Notes under the pieces: generated by a model | The model's database searches: none | What the model was told of the DNA's origin: nothing | Seen by the model: only the letters and a program-made list of their open reading frames with translations | In this document: piece after piece, positions 1-7,297 of the stretch | Layout: every line of letters begins with the position of its first letter | Numbering within the stretch: position 1 is the first letter of the stretch | Translations under genes and position numbers: made by a program | Assembly: GCA_001768965.1 (NCBI GenBank) | Contig: MEMY01000063.1 | Span: forward strand, 1-17,888 | DNA from: an archaeon RBG_16_50_20 | GTDB lineage: Archaea; Thermoproteota; Bathyarchaeia; 40CM-2-53-6 | Direction: 5' to 3' | DNA: 17,888 nucleotides

Positions 1-1
1 A

Positions 2-196
2 TCTCGTGGACGCCGAAGACAAAAAGAGGCAGTTCTCGAGGAGTTGCTCAAGCAAGCCTCAGCAGACACTAGTTATGTAGCGACTGCGAGAGTCATCGCG
101 CGCTTAGAGGAACTGCGAGCCATGGGCAAAGTCGATGAATCTACCTATCAGCGGCTCAGAAAAGAATACGAGAAGCGTCTCGAGAAGTCCAGATGA
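2..196 (+). CDS. C-terminal fragment of an unknown protein with a SHOCT-like helical tail
   Basis: An open frame runs from the window edge (codons from base 2) to TGA at 194-196 and gives the last 64 residues of a protein whose start lies outside. The fragment is charged and helical. Its end, around LEELRAMGKVDESTYQRL, has the pattern of a SHOCT-like short C-terminal domain: helix, a Gly-containing turn, an acidic residue plus aromatic, then a basic helix. Such tails are usually oligomerisation or docking modules on otherwise unrelated proteins, so they do not give the function of the whole. The gene converges on the ParA gene with only 3 bases between the stops. The T-rich stretch just after the stop (about 203-218) could help end transcription. 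Coding is supported by the continuous frame and composition; identity is unknown. Confidence 0.6.
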   Translation, partial: SRGRRRQKEAVLEELLKQASADTSYVATARVIARLEELRAMGKVDESTYQRLRKEYEKRLEKSR

Positions 197-199
197 CTT

Positions 200-973
200 C
201 TACATTTTCTTGAGTTTCTCAGCGATCTGACCGATTGATTTTGAGAATGTGTGGTCGGGTTTCTCGATCGTGTAAATTGTCTTTCCACCCATAGCCATCA
301 GCTCGCACATGCACGGGATCAATCCAACCAGAGGGAGTCCGACATCCGATTCAATTTGCTTCCCGAAACTCTCTGCCCCACCGCCGGCAGCAATTTGCTC
401 CAATGGAATCTTGTTCAGAACGATCCCGGATTTTCTGCCGAGGGCCTCATACACTCCCTTCGACAGTTCCTTAGTGCCTTCCAAATCGAATTCGTCAGCC
501 TTCATCACCAGCGAGACCAAGTCTGCACCAGCCAGGGCATTAATCGATGAATACTGTGCTCCTGGGCTTGTGTCGTAAATCAGGTAGTCAACTTGCTTGT
601 CTTTGATTATCTCCTTCTTGCCTGCCAGAGTTTTCGTTAATGCTTTGACTTCCCATTTCCTATCCTTGCCCATTATGTCCTTCAAGGCTTCCAGCGAAGG
701 ATTCGAGAAGCCTACCCACAATTTTCCGGGTAGTTTGAAGCGCGCGGATTGATCGACCAGCGTATCCACTATCTCGCACTTACCTTCCAGGTAGTCATTC
801 AACCAGTACTGCGGTTTAGCCTTGAAGAGCACGTTCAAGCTTGGAGCGCGGAAGTCGTAGTCCAATAGGCAGACGTTGGCTCCTTGCTTCGCGAACAACG
901 CCCCCAGATTCACGACTAGAGAGGTTTTTCCTGTTCCTCCTTTGTAGGAGTGAAAAGCCATTGTCTTACTCAA
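200..973 (-). CDS. ParA/MinD-type deviant Walker ATPase
   Basis: A 257-residue P-loop ATPase of the ParA/MinD/Soj family, which hydrolyses ATP while dimerising and binding DNA or membrane to position DNA or complexes in the cell. The deviant Walker A box with signature lysine is KGGTGKTS (residues 11-18). The switch I region is LLDYD (37-41) and the Walker B-like strand is YLIYDTSPG (130-138). The length fits a small stand-alone ParA. I chose the TTG at 971-973 because a GGTGA ribosome site lies 6 nt upstream; the ATG four codons later would be about 18 nt from it. The gene follows the winged-helix gene (stop at 984-986) by 10 nt, and the ribosome site nearly abuts that stop, so the two are co-transcribed. 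No MinD-type C-terminal amphipathic helix is obvious, so a DNA- or cargo-partition role is more likely than a division-site role. Family is certain; the cargo is unknown. Confidence 0.93.
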   Translation of the reverse strand: MSKTMAFHSYKGGTGKTSLVVNLGALFAKQGANVCLLDYDFRAPSLNVLFKAKPQYWLNDYLEGKCEIVDTLVDQSARFKLPGKLWVGFSNPSLEALKDIMGKDRKWEVKALTKTLAGKKEIIKDKQVDYLIYDTSPGAQYSSINALAGADLVSLVMKADEFDLEGTKELSKGVYEALGRKSGIVLNKIPLEQIAAGGGAESFGKQIESDVGLPLVGLIPCMCELMAMGGKTIYTIEKPDHTFSKSIGQIAEKLKKM

Positions 974-983
974 TTCAATTCAC

Positions 984-1355
984 CTATGATTCTATGTAGA
1001 AGTAAACATCCCTACCTTTCCTCTTCTTCTTAACCAAGCTCATCGCGACAAGTTGATTCAAATAATCGCTCTCAACGGCCCTGACTCTGCTCGTCTCTTT
1101 CGATAGGTCGGTCGCGGTAGCCTCTCCCAGCGACGCCAAGGCAAGTGCCGACTTTCGCAAATGATCCGGCAAACCCAGGAGCGTAGTCACGTCGAGCGGC
1201 ATGTTCTCGGGCACCGAAACCGAAGGACGTAGAGCATGCCCTCCCGCAGAGCGCTCAACCTCTATCAACCTCTCCAGCTTCCTAGAGACGATCTCCACGT
1301 TGCGGTTTAGCTTCCTGAGTAGATCAATTATTGCTGCATCAGCCTTTGAACTCAC
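984..1355 (-). CDS. Small winged-helix DNA-binding protein, candidate ParA partner
   Basis: A 123-residue protein. Residues 3-36 form a predicted amphipathic, coiled-coil-like helix (DLLRKLNRNVEIVSRKLERL). A Pro-rich linker covers about 40-55. Residues 60-121 have a MarR/ArsR-like winged-helix pattern: LASLGEATATDLSKETSR, a recognition helix near 90-104 ending in LVAMSLVKK, and a basic wing KKKRKGRDVYFYI. The GTG start (1353-1355) is preceded by GAGG about 7 nt upstream. It is the first gene of a two-gene operon with the ParA ATPase. This suggests it is either the DNA-binding adaptor of a partition pair (like the B component of archaeal SegAB, though not visibly homologous) or an autoregulator. 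The promoter region just upstream carries inverted CTACAC motifs it could bind. The DNA-binding fold is well supported; the partner role is inferred from context. Confidence 0.8.
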   Translation of the reverse strand: MSSKADAAIIDLLRKLNRNVEIVSRKLERLIEVERSAGGHALRPSVSVPENMPLDVTTLLGLPDHLRKSALALASLGEATATDLSKETSRVRAVESDYLNQLVAMSLVKKKRKGRDVYFYIES

Positions 1356-1378
1356 AGGAAAGCCTCATCGTAATGGGC

Positions 1379-1439
1379 ATCTACACGCTGGCTATATGAA
1401 AGTTTGTGAGCGCTACACGTAAACACAAATAGTGTAGAT
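1379..1439. repeat. Three CTACAC motifs, two forming an 8-bp inverted repeat
   Basis: ATCTACAC occurs at 1379-1386 and its exact inverse GTGTAGAT at 1432-1439. A third core, CTACAC, lies between them at 1413-1418 in the same orientation as the first, with 13 nt between it and the inverted copy. All lie in the divergent region between the winged-helix/ParA operon and the surface-protein gene and overlap the likely promoter of the former. This is the expected arrangement for an operator or a small centromere-like site, but binding is not shown. Confidence 0.45.
1391..1400 (-). promoter_or_regulatory. TATA-like box for the winged-helix/ParA operon
   Basis: On the minus strand this reads TTCATATAGC, about 40 nt upstream of the GTG start at 1355. 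That would put transcription start near 1370, leaving a short leader that contains the GATGAGG ribosome site. It lies between two of the CTACAC motifs, so a protein bound there would block it. Weak consensus. Confidence 0.35.
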
Positions 1440-1457
1440 ATGTGGTACATAACAACA

Positions 1458-1466
1458 CTTAAATAT
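1458..1466 (+). promoter_or_regulatory. TATA box of the surface-protein gene
   Basis: CTTAAATAT lies about 48 nt upstream of the ATG at 1511 and matches the archaeal TTTAWATA-like box. Initiation would fall near 1485-1490, with a GAGGA ribosome site at 1496-1500. Confidence 0.55.
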
Positions 1467-1510
1467 CCTCCCCAACCAACTGGAAGGACGTTTACGAGGA
1501 ACCACCCCCA

Positions 1511-3085
1511 ATGTTCCGTCCACGATCACGAACCCTAATCGCCCTGTTGCTATCGATCGTCGCGGCAATCTCAGCCGCGCAGACAGCGGGTGTCATGCCT
1601 AGGCTCGTTTCAGCAGAAAACACGCTCACCCTCCAGCTCTTCCGCGCCCCCACAAGCACCGAACCGTCCTCGGCGACCGGAACCGTGCAAGTGAATTTGC
1701 AGTCTGGACAGGTAAGAATTGAGCTGAAACAGGCGACCCCGAGCTCAGATTACATCGCCCTATTCGCAACGAGTGCAACCAACATCCAGCTCGGAACAAT
1801 CACAACTGATTCCGGAGGCGATGGGAGTTCAGAGGCCACGCTGGGCGCTGGAAACTACCTCGGCCTCTTCCAAATCACGAGAGGAGACATCCTCCAATTC
1901 ATCACCGCTGACACATCTCTCACCCTAACAGCCACATCTTCCCTATCAGTCACTGGTTCCGCATCAACCACAGCTACCTCAACACAGAATTCAACATCAC
2001 AGACTACCACTACTTCTCAAATAACTTCGACCGAAACCAGCACCAACCAAACCACAACATCAGCCGGCCCGACAAGAGTTCAAGTTGATCCGTCTTTGAG
2101 AACGATCAGCGCGGGCGCCTTTGCGAAATTCAATATCAACATTCGAGCTAACCAAACAGCAAATGTTCTGTTAGCGGCAAGAGCAGTTCCACCCCGCAGC
2201 GTCGCAATCTTCACGCAAAATCTCGGCGTGGCCAACCCAGAATTCCATTCAACCCTGACAATCGTAACCTCTGCCGACACACCGATTGGAACGTACGGCA
2301 TAACTTTGATCGCTTTAGTTGGCGGACAGGAATTCGACACACAAATTGGTCTAGAAGTGACAGCGTCCTCAACCACCATAACCAGCCAGACGACATCGAT
2401 CGCAGCTGGCGTAGGTCTGTCCATAGCCCTGAGTACCGACCAACACAGTTACGATCCAAATGCAACTGTGAACCTTCAAGGTCGTGTCACGGACGATTCA
2501 GGTAGCGCAGTAGCCGACGCAGGTGTATCTGTACAGGTAGATGGACCGACTGGTGCGGAAATCGTCTTCTTGAGCAGCCTCAAGACGGACGCGGCAGGAG
2601 TATTCCAAGTAACCTTCAAACTTCCGGCGAGCGCGACAGGCGGAACATTCACGGCTTTCGCGACGGCAACCAAAGGTGGGTTTGCTAGCGCAACAACTCA
2701 CACAACCTTCGTGGTTGGCACGTCGTCAACCCCCAGTGTCGTGATCAAAGAGGTATACGCAACTGACATGTCAGCAACACGCACCACGACCTTCTCAGCA
2801 GGACAAACAGTCTTGATCTGGATTGTAGTAGAGAACAGCGGCGCCACCTTCGAAGGAGTCATATGGGTGCAAATTCGCGACCCCAACGGCACACCGATCT
2901 GGATCCAATTCCAGATTTCACAACTTGGAACAGGTCAAACCGTGAAGATCGCTTTCGGTTTCGCAATAACAACCAACATGAAATCTGGACTCTACACCGC
3001 AAACGCGTTAGTCTCTGACAAGCTCATCTCCCAAGGTGGGACGTTCCTCGCAAGCGCGAATACCGAGTTCGCGTTAACAGCATGA
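1511..3085 (+). CDS. Secreted multidomain surface protein (Ig-like and CARDB-like modules)
   Basis: A 524-residue exported protein. Residues 1-24 look like a signal peptide or anchor: Arg-rich start, then LIALLLSIVAAISAAQ. Residues about 37-142 form a beta-rich domain with an LGTITTDSGGDG turn. A Ser/Thr-rich linker (143-186) is a likely glycosylation stretch. Residues 189-285 resemble an archaeal NEW3-like or CARDB-like beta sandwich. Residues 303-402 are an Ig-like module with motifs LQGRVTDDSG and TDAAGVFQVTF, homologous to the one in the CFI-box protein downstream. Residues 408-522 are another CARDB-like domain (VVENSGATFEGV). There is no C-terminal membrane helix, so it is either released or held by its N-terminal segment. 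The ATG has GAGGA 10 nt upstream. The next gene begins 10 nt after the stop. A structural or adhesive cell-envelope role is inferred; the ligand is unknown. Confidence 0.82.
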   Translation: MFRPRSRTLIALLLSIVAAISAAQTAGVMPRLVSAENTLTLQLFRAPTSTEPSSATGTVQVNLQSGQVRIELKQATPSSDYIALFATSATNIQLGTITTDSGGDGSSEATLGAGNYLGLFQITRGDILQFITADTSLTLTATSSLSVTGSASTTATSTQNSTSQTTTTSQITSTETSTNQTTTSAGPTRVQVDPSLRTISAGAFAKFNINIRANQTANVLLAARAVPPRSVAIFTQNLGVANPEFHSTLTIVTSADTPIGTYGITLIALVGGQEFDTQIGLEVTASSTTITSQTTSIAAGVGLSIALSTDQHSYDPNATVNLQGRVTDDSGSAVADAGVSVQVDGPTGAEIVFLSSLKTDAAGVFQVTFKLPASATGGTFTAFATATKGGFASATTHTTFVVGTSSTPSVVIKEVYATDMSATRTTTFSAGQTVLIWIVVENSGATFEGVIWVQIRDPNGTPIWIQFQISQLGTGQTVKIAFGFAITTNMKSGLYTANALVSDKLISQGGTFLASANTEFALTA

Positions 3086-3095
3086 GGAGGTAAAA

Positions 3096-4133
3096 TTGAA
3101 ACCAGGGGACCACGGCCTAGAGGACATCATCTCAGGCCTGAACACAATCCGTGAGCAATTGGAATCAGGCGCACAAGCGTCCTCGCCAGACAGAACTAAC
3201 GATACAAAGAGCTCAGGAAACGCTGATGAAAAGAGTGCCTCCCTAGCGTTGGAGGAGTACTTGGCAAGCAGATTACAACAGATCGGCGAAGTAGCTCCAG
3301 AGAGGAAAGAAATCAGGGGGCTGAAGACTGGAAACGGTTGGGATCCAAGTCAGGTCATCGAGCACGTCTTCAAAATCGACCCAATCCCCGTCAAACGGGC
3401 AATCGAAGTCGCACTATCCTCGAACAGAACATGGAAAGAAAGACTCCTAAGCATCTTCCGAAGACGAAAACAAGAAGCCAAGATCGTTGGAACCCCCACG
3501 GTTGAATTCATTCCAATTTGGAGAGTCAAAGGGTTCCACGAATGCTACTATCTACGCATCAACACCTACAAGGTAAACGTCAAGGACGATGTAGTCGGCG
3601 TGGAAGTGGAAGGTGCCAGCCGAGACCTGATACTTGAGAGAAAACACCGCCGCTTCATCCCAGCAGTCCTCTTCGAGCGATTTCGCATGCTAGGATCCCT
3701 ACTCGCCAGCGAGTCAAAGTACTTCGTCATCAGTGAAGTACTTGAATTGGCAACGAAACGATCCGAGTCAGAACTTACAATGACCGGACTGGGCAAAGCC
3801 CTCACCCAAGACGAAGAAATGGCAATGACCGCATGGAGATCGAAACGAATATTCGACCTATCCGATCTCAAAGTTCGAGGCGCGAGAGTAAACGTCCGAG
3901 AGTGCACGGTCACGAAGGAGGCGCTGCTCAACAAATTCAGAGATCAAGTAATTCGCATGCCCGAACGGTTCAAACAAATCCTCAGCAACAGGCTGCAGAT
4001 ATCAGAATTGAAACGCATCTACGTTCCTTTCATCAGAGTATCTGTCGAGAAAGGCCTCGTGCCACGCGAGGTCATAGTCAACGGATCCAGTGGAGAACTA
4101 GCAGACACCGAACTGCTCGAACTAATCGAGTAA
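3096..4133 (+). CDS. Cytoplasmic protein of unknown family in the surface locus
   Basis: A 345-residue soluble protein I do not recognise. It has no signal peptide or membrane helix. Residues 1-45 are polar and probably disordered; 45-75 are helical; 100-128 are strongly basic (KERLLSIFRRRK). Two stretches look related: residues 137-180 (FIPIWRVKGFHECYYLRINTY) and 308-337 (IYVPFIRVSVEKGLVPREVI, ending NGSSGEL). Both have a strand beginning with an aromatic/Pro pair followed by a second strand, suggesting a duplicated beta unit. Residues 180-300 are mostly helical and charged. The TTG start (3096) is set by a strong GAGGAGGT ribosome site at 3084-3091 that overlaps the stop of the secreted protein, so the two are co-translated from one transcript. 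The sandwich position between two exported proteins hints at a role in their assembly, export or regulation, but no function can be named. Confidence 0.8.
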   Translation: MKPGDHGLEDIISGLNTIREQLESGAQASSPDRTNDTKSSGNADEKSASLALEEYLASRLQQIGEVAPERKEIRGLKTGNGWDPSQVIEHVFKIDPIPVKRAIEVALSSNRTWKERLLSIFRRRKQEAKIVGTPTVEFIPIWRVKGFHECYYLRINTYKVNVKDDVVGVEVEGASRDLILERKHRRFIPAVLFERFRMLGSLLASESKYFVISEVLELATKRSESELTMTGLGKALTQDEEMAMTAWRSKRIFDLSDLKVRGARVNVRECTVTKEALLNKFRDQVIRMPERFKQILSNRLQISELKRIYVPFIRVSVEKGLVPREVIVNGSSGELADTELLELIE

Positions 4134-4217
4134 GACCAGTCCTTTCTAAGATTCGGAAAATAGAACAAGTTAATTTGCAGCCAGTCCGCCATCAGACGAA
4201 AGTTCCCGTAAAAGCAG

Positions 4218-5258
4218 GTGGGCTGGCTGCACATTCCAAGAAAAGCAATACCATTTGTGATTCTGGCTTTCCTGATTCTTGTCCCGCCCGTCATTTCACA
4301 AACAACCACCCTTATGGTCACTGTCTCGACGAACAAGACTCAATACTCCCCTGCTGAAACCGTCTCCATAGTGGGATTAGTACGCGACAACCAGAACAAT
4401 GCTGTATTCGGCGCAGGAGTCTCGATCCAAGTCAACGGTCCAGGTAACAACCTGATACACGTCCAATTGGTCTACACCGACCAATCAGGAGCATACTCCG
4501 ACTCATTCATCCTAGCAGCGAACTCGGTGGCAGGTCAGTACACGTTGTACGTATCTGCCAGCAAATCAGGATACACCAATGCACAGATCCAAACACAATT
4601 CTCAGTCGCAGCAACCTCAACTACGACATCTACTTCTCACACAACAACATCATCCTCTTCATCATCGACCACAACAGCTCCAAAACTACCCATGTGTTTG
4701 ATTGCTACTGCAGCCTACGGCTCAGAACTTACTCCAGAAGTCACCCTACTCAGAAACTTCAGAGACCGTGATGTTCTCAGAACCTCAGCTGGGACAAGTT
4801 TCATGCAGGCCTTCAACGCATTCTACTACAGCTTCAGCCCGCAAGCGGCATCCTCCATATCATCAAACAATAACCTCAGAACAGTTGTGAAGGCCATCCT
4901 GTACCCACTTGTCGGCATACTGTATCTCTCGAACACAGTGTTCACAGCGACATCGTTCAACGGCGAACTGGCGGTTACGCTGGCGGGAATGTTCGCGTCA
5001 ATCAGCTTGGGCGTCATCTATCTGGGACCGATTGCATTAGTTCTGTCCCGTTTCTTCAAGTTCAACCGATCTTCTCGATACATTAGAATCATTCAAGTCA
5101 CCTGCGTGATGATCGTCTTTTCTCTGTTAGGCCTCTTTCTGGCAGAGATAGCTCAGCTGACCGCGCTCATGACAACGACAACAGTTGGAACAGTCCTGAG
5201 TTGCTTCGCTCTCGGAAGTCTCCTTCTTCCGTGGCTTTCTGCGCGTATAGGGAAGTAA
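4218..5258 (+). CDS. CFI-box surface protein with Ig-like domain and C-terminal membrane helices
   Basis: A 346-residue exported membrane protein. Residues 1-27 are a signal peptide (basic RK, then FVILAFLILVPPVIS). Residues 30-131 form an Ig-like module (STNKTQYSPAETVSIVGLVR, then YTDQSGAYSDSF), clearly homologous to residues 303-402 of the 524-aa protein. Residues 133-153 are a pure Ser/Thr linker. Residues 160-208 carry the CFI box: CLIATAAYGSE with a conserved Cys160, then LLRNFRDRDVL and FNAFYYSFSP. This is known in thaumarchaeal surface proteins near the C-terminus. Here about 125 more residues follow, with roughly four membrane helices near 223-240, 251-278, 289-310 and 319-340. An in-frame stop at 4209-4211 forces the start to lie after it, and GTG 4218 is the first option and yields a proper signal peptide. 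The 84-nt gap to the gene before it shows no clear TATA box, so it may share that transcript. Confidence 0.85.
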   Translation: MGWLHIPRKAIPFVILAFLILVPPVISQTTTLMVTVSTNKTQYSPAETVSIVGLVRDNQNNAVFGAGVSIQVNGPGNNLIHVQLVYTDQSGAYSDSFILAANSVAGQYTLYVSASKSGYTNAQIQTQFSVAATSTTTSTSHTTTSSSSSSTTTAPKLPMCLIATAAYGSELTPEVTLLRNFRDRDVLRTSAGTSFMQAFNAFYYSFSPQAASSISSNNNLRTVVKAILYPLVGILYLSNTVFTATSFNGELAVTLAGMFASISLGVIYLGPIALVLSRFFKFNRSSRYIRIIQVTCVMIVFSLLGLFLAEIAQLTALMTTTTVGTVLSCFALGSLLLPWLSARIGK

Positions 5259-5311
5259 ATGAAACGAGCAGCGCACAAGCAGATGTGCGGAAGAGTAGAG
5301 AACGAGTAGGT

Positions 5312-5758
5312 CTAGCGTCTGGGTTTTTCTTTCTTGCCCTTCATCAGAGCGTCTAATGAAACCGAATTGATCGCATAAACCTTGTAGCGGATGCCGGGTA
5401 TGTCCCCCATCGCTTTGCCTTCGGCCCCACCAATTCCCTCAATCAGCACCTCATCGTGCTCGTCGATAAAGTTCAGGCCTCCGTCGCCTGGGACGAAAGC
5501 CGTTATGACTTTACCATTCTTTATGAGCTGAACTCGTACAGCTTTGCGGACGGCGCTGTTTGGCTGGCGTGATTCCACACCCACCTTCTCTAGCACGATT
5601 CCGCGACCCTGAGGTGCACCCTGTAACGGGTCTGCTTTGTAATCGAGCCCAAGCATTCTACGCTTGTAGGGTCGATAATGCCATCTCAGCCGCCTGTGAT
5701 CTTTCACTGCCTTCCTTGCCGCGAATAGTCCAGCAGCGCCTTGAACCAAACTCATCAC
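5312..5758 (-). CDS. rps12: Small ribosomal subunit protein uS12
   Basis: Ribosomal protein uS12 of the archaeal/eukaryotic type, about 148 residues, the usual archaeal length. It sits at the decoding centre of the small subunit and monitors codon-anticodon fidelity. Diagnostic blocks are GLFAARKA (10-17), GAPQGRGIVLEKVG (47-60), QPNSAVRKAVRVQLIKNGK (65-83), the FVPGDGGLNFIDEHDEV loop (88-104) and a basic KKEKPRR tail. The longest frame starts GTG (5756-5758) immediately followed by ATG (5753-5755); the ATG is the more likely start and removes one residue. There is no strong ribosome site near either. It stands alone rather than beside rpsG and EF1A genes, as often in thaumarchaea. A TATA-like box lies at 5795-5805 and would give a short leader of 15-20 nt. 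Confidence 0.97.
   Translation of the reverse strand: MMSLVQGAAGLFAARKAVKDHRRLRWHYRPYKRRMLGLDYKADPLQGAPQGRGIVLEKVGVESRQPNSAVRKAVRVQLIKNGKVITAFVPGDGGLNFIDEHDEVLIEGIGGAEGKAMGDIPGIRYKVYAINSVSLDALMKGKKEKPRR
5323..5335 (+). terminator. T-rich stretch, possible terminator of the surface locus
   Basis: GTTTTTCTTTCTT lies about 65 nt beyond the stop of the CFI-box gene, on the plus strand. Archaeal transcription often ends at such T-runs without a hairpin. It sits inside the 3' end of the convergent rps12 gene, where it is also simply the reverse of Lys codons, so the call is weak. Confidence 0.3.
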
Positions 5759-5794
5759 TCTAATTCAGATTCGGAGCTGTCAACCTCCGAGTTG

Positions 5795-5805
5795 CTCTAT
5801 ATGTG
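5795..5805 (-). promoter_or_regulatory. TATA-like box for rps12
   Basis: On the minus strand this reads CACATATAGAG, about 40 nt upstream of the start. The implied initiation near 5775 leaves a leader of under 20 nt. Confidence 0.45.
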
Positions 5806-5897
5806 CTTATCGTACTGCCAAGTCTTCCTGTTAGTAAGGTTCAACAATTCCCAAGCTGTATTTCCCTCAACACTTCCTTCACTAAAGATAGATTCCC

Positions 5898-6851
5898 ATG
5901 GTCAACGTAGAGTTCGGAGTCAAAACCGGGCAGGGCGGATACTCATACGATGATTTGAGAAAAGTGTGGACTGCCGCCGAAGACCTTGGATATGACTCGG
6001 CATGGTTGTACGACCACTTTTACGCTCTCGGCAACAAAAATGATCAATGCCTTGAAGGATGGACCACTCTAGCAGCTTTGGCATCTGAAACCAAACGCCT
6101 CAAGATCGGCACGATGGTCACCTCAGTCTCCTATCGACAGCCTTCGCTGCTCGCGAAAATGGCCACAACCGTCGACATCATCAGCAAGGGGAGGATGATC
6201 CTTGGAATCGGAGCGGGATGGTATGAGGAAGAATACCGCGCCTATGGTTATGAATACCCAGACCAAGCGACGAGAGTTCGTCAACTGAAAGAAGCTCTGA
6301 TAGTGATTCGAAAGCTCTGGACTGAGGAGCGAGCCACTTTCAAAGGAAAATTCTATTCAACACATGAAGCCATCAACATGCCCAAACCCGTACAGAAGCC
6401 AAGCCCGAAGATCCTGATCGGCATAACAAGAGGAAAGAAGACACTGCCCTATCTCGCTGTGAGATTCGCAGATGGTTTCAATCTGGTGGCAGGATCCGTC
6501 GAAGAATGCGCAGCCATCCTGGAATCTATCAGAAACTACTGCCTGAAATTCGGCAAGAACCTTGAGAACTTAATCAGCTCCTGGCAGGGATTCATCATGA
6601 TCGCTCAATCCGAAAGCGAACTGAACAAAATCATAGAAGCGTCTGCGAGAGAACGCGGACAATCAATAGCGGAATTTCGAAAAACGGCTGAAGAGCGACA
6701 TTTCATCATAGGAAAACCTGAGCAGTGCCTGGAAAAACTCCGACGTTTCAAAGACATCGGAATCAATCACTTCATCCTGATCTTCTCCGATGACACTTCC
6801 CTACGTCCCTTGGGAGTGTTCAGGGACCACGTCATCCCGGAACTCAAATGA
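5898..6851 (+). CDS. LLM-class (F420-dependent type) oxidoreductase
   Basis: A 317-residue TIM-barrel flavin/F420 oxidoreductase of the luciferase-like superfamily, normal in length for the family. Visible signatures: the N-terminal strand VEFGVKTGQGGYSYDDL; AAEDLGYDSAWLYDHF (26-41), where the Asp-His is at the cofactor site; ETKRLKIGTMVT (64-75); the typical TVDIISKGRMILGIGAGWYEEEY stretch (91-113); KPSPKILIGI (167-176); and RFADGFNL (189-196). Such proteins pass hydride between reduced F420 (or FMN) and an organic substrate, often in lipid, cofactor or xenobiotic reduction; the substrate cannot be told from sequence. The start is ATG 5898 and no strong ribosome site is seen, so it may have a short leader. 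It lies divergent from rps12 and is followed by 48 bases before a possible small gene. F420 use is known for related archaeal members and is an inference here. Confidence 0.92.
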   Translation: MVNVEFGVKTGQGGYSYDDLRKVWTAAEDLGYDSAWLYDHFYALGNKNDQCLEGWTTLAALASETKRLKIGTMVTSVSYRQPSLLAKMATTVDIISKGRMILGIGAGWYEEEYRAYGYEYPDQATRVRQLKEALIVIRKLWTEERATFKGKFYSTHEAINMPKPVQKPSPKILIGITRGKKTLPYLAVRFADGFNLVAGSVEECAAILESIRNYCLKFGKNLENLISSWQGFIMIAQSESELNKIIEASARERGQSIAEFRKTAEERHFIIGKPEQCLEKLRRFKDIGINHFILIFSDDTSLRPLGVFRDHVIPELK

Positions 6852-6899
6852 CCCCTAGGATAGTTCAATATTCCAGCATCATACTATGCTTCAGTTGAG

Positions 6900-6995
6900 A
6901 TGAGACTAGTCTTGAGTGACGAAACACCCGCCCCGATGTACCCTCCACCTACAAGACGAAAGCTGAAGAAGAAACCGGCAAGAACTCCAAAGTAG
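6900..6995 (+). CDS. Possible 31-aa Pro/Lys-rich small protein
   Basis: ATG 6900 to TAG 6993-6995 encodes MRLVLSDETPAP, then a YPPP turn and a basic RRKLKKKPARTPK tail. It fills most of the gap between the oxidoreductase gene and the metallo-beta-lactamase gene, ending 8 nt before the latter's TTG. The composition (short acidic head, Pro turn, basic tail) is more protein-like than random, but there is no clear ribosome site and its length is within chance. Listed as a candidate only. Confidence 0.3.
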   Translation: MRLVLSDETPAPMYPPPTRRKLKKKPARTPK

Positions 6996-7297
6996 ATTGC
7001 AAATTGAAGGTCACATTCCTGGGATCGGGAGGGTCAGCGGTTAGCGAAAGAAGGGCATGCCCCTCGATCATGCTCGACGAATCTACTGTGTTCGATCTTG
7101 GACCTGGAGCCTTGAAGAATCTCAGAGCCTCCCACATTCAAACCGAGAAGATAAGAAAGGTGTTCATCTCGCACCAACACGCCGACCACATAACAGACCT
7201 CATCCCATTCCTTTGGGCGATCCAGATCGACGGCCGACAAGCCCCATTGGAAATTTATGGTCCACCCGGATTCAAGGAGATCTTCACGAAGCTTTTG

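Noticed and set aside
2080..2424. A 114-codon minus-strand frame inside the 524-aa surface gene
   Set aside because: It mirrors the coding frame of the Thr/Ser-rich protein and has no ribosome site or recognisable motif.
5259..5309. A 16-codon frame starting directly after the CFI-box gene stop
   Set aside because: Too short and without ribosome site or conserved pattern.
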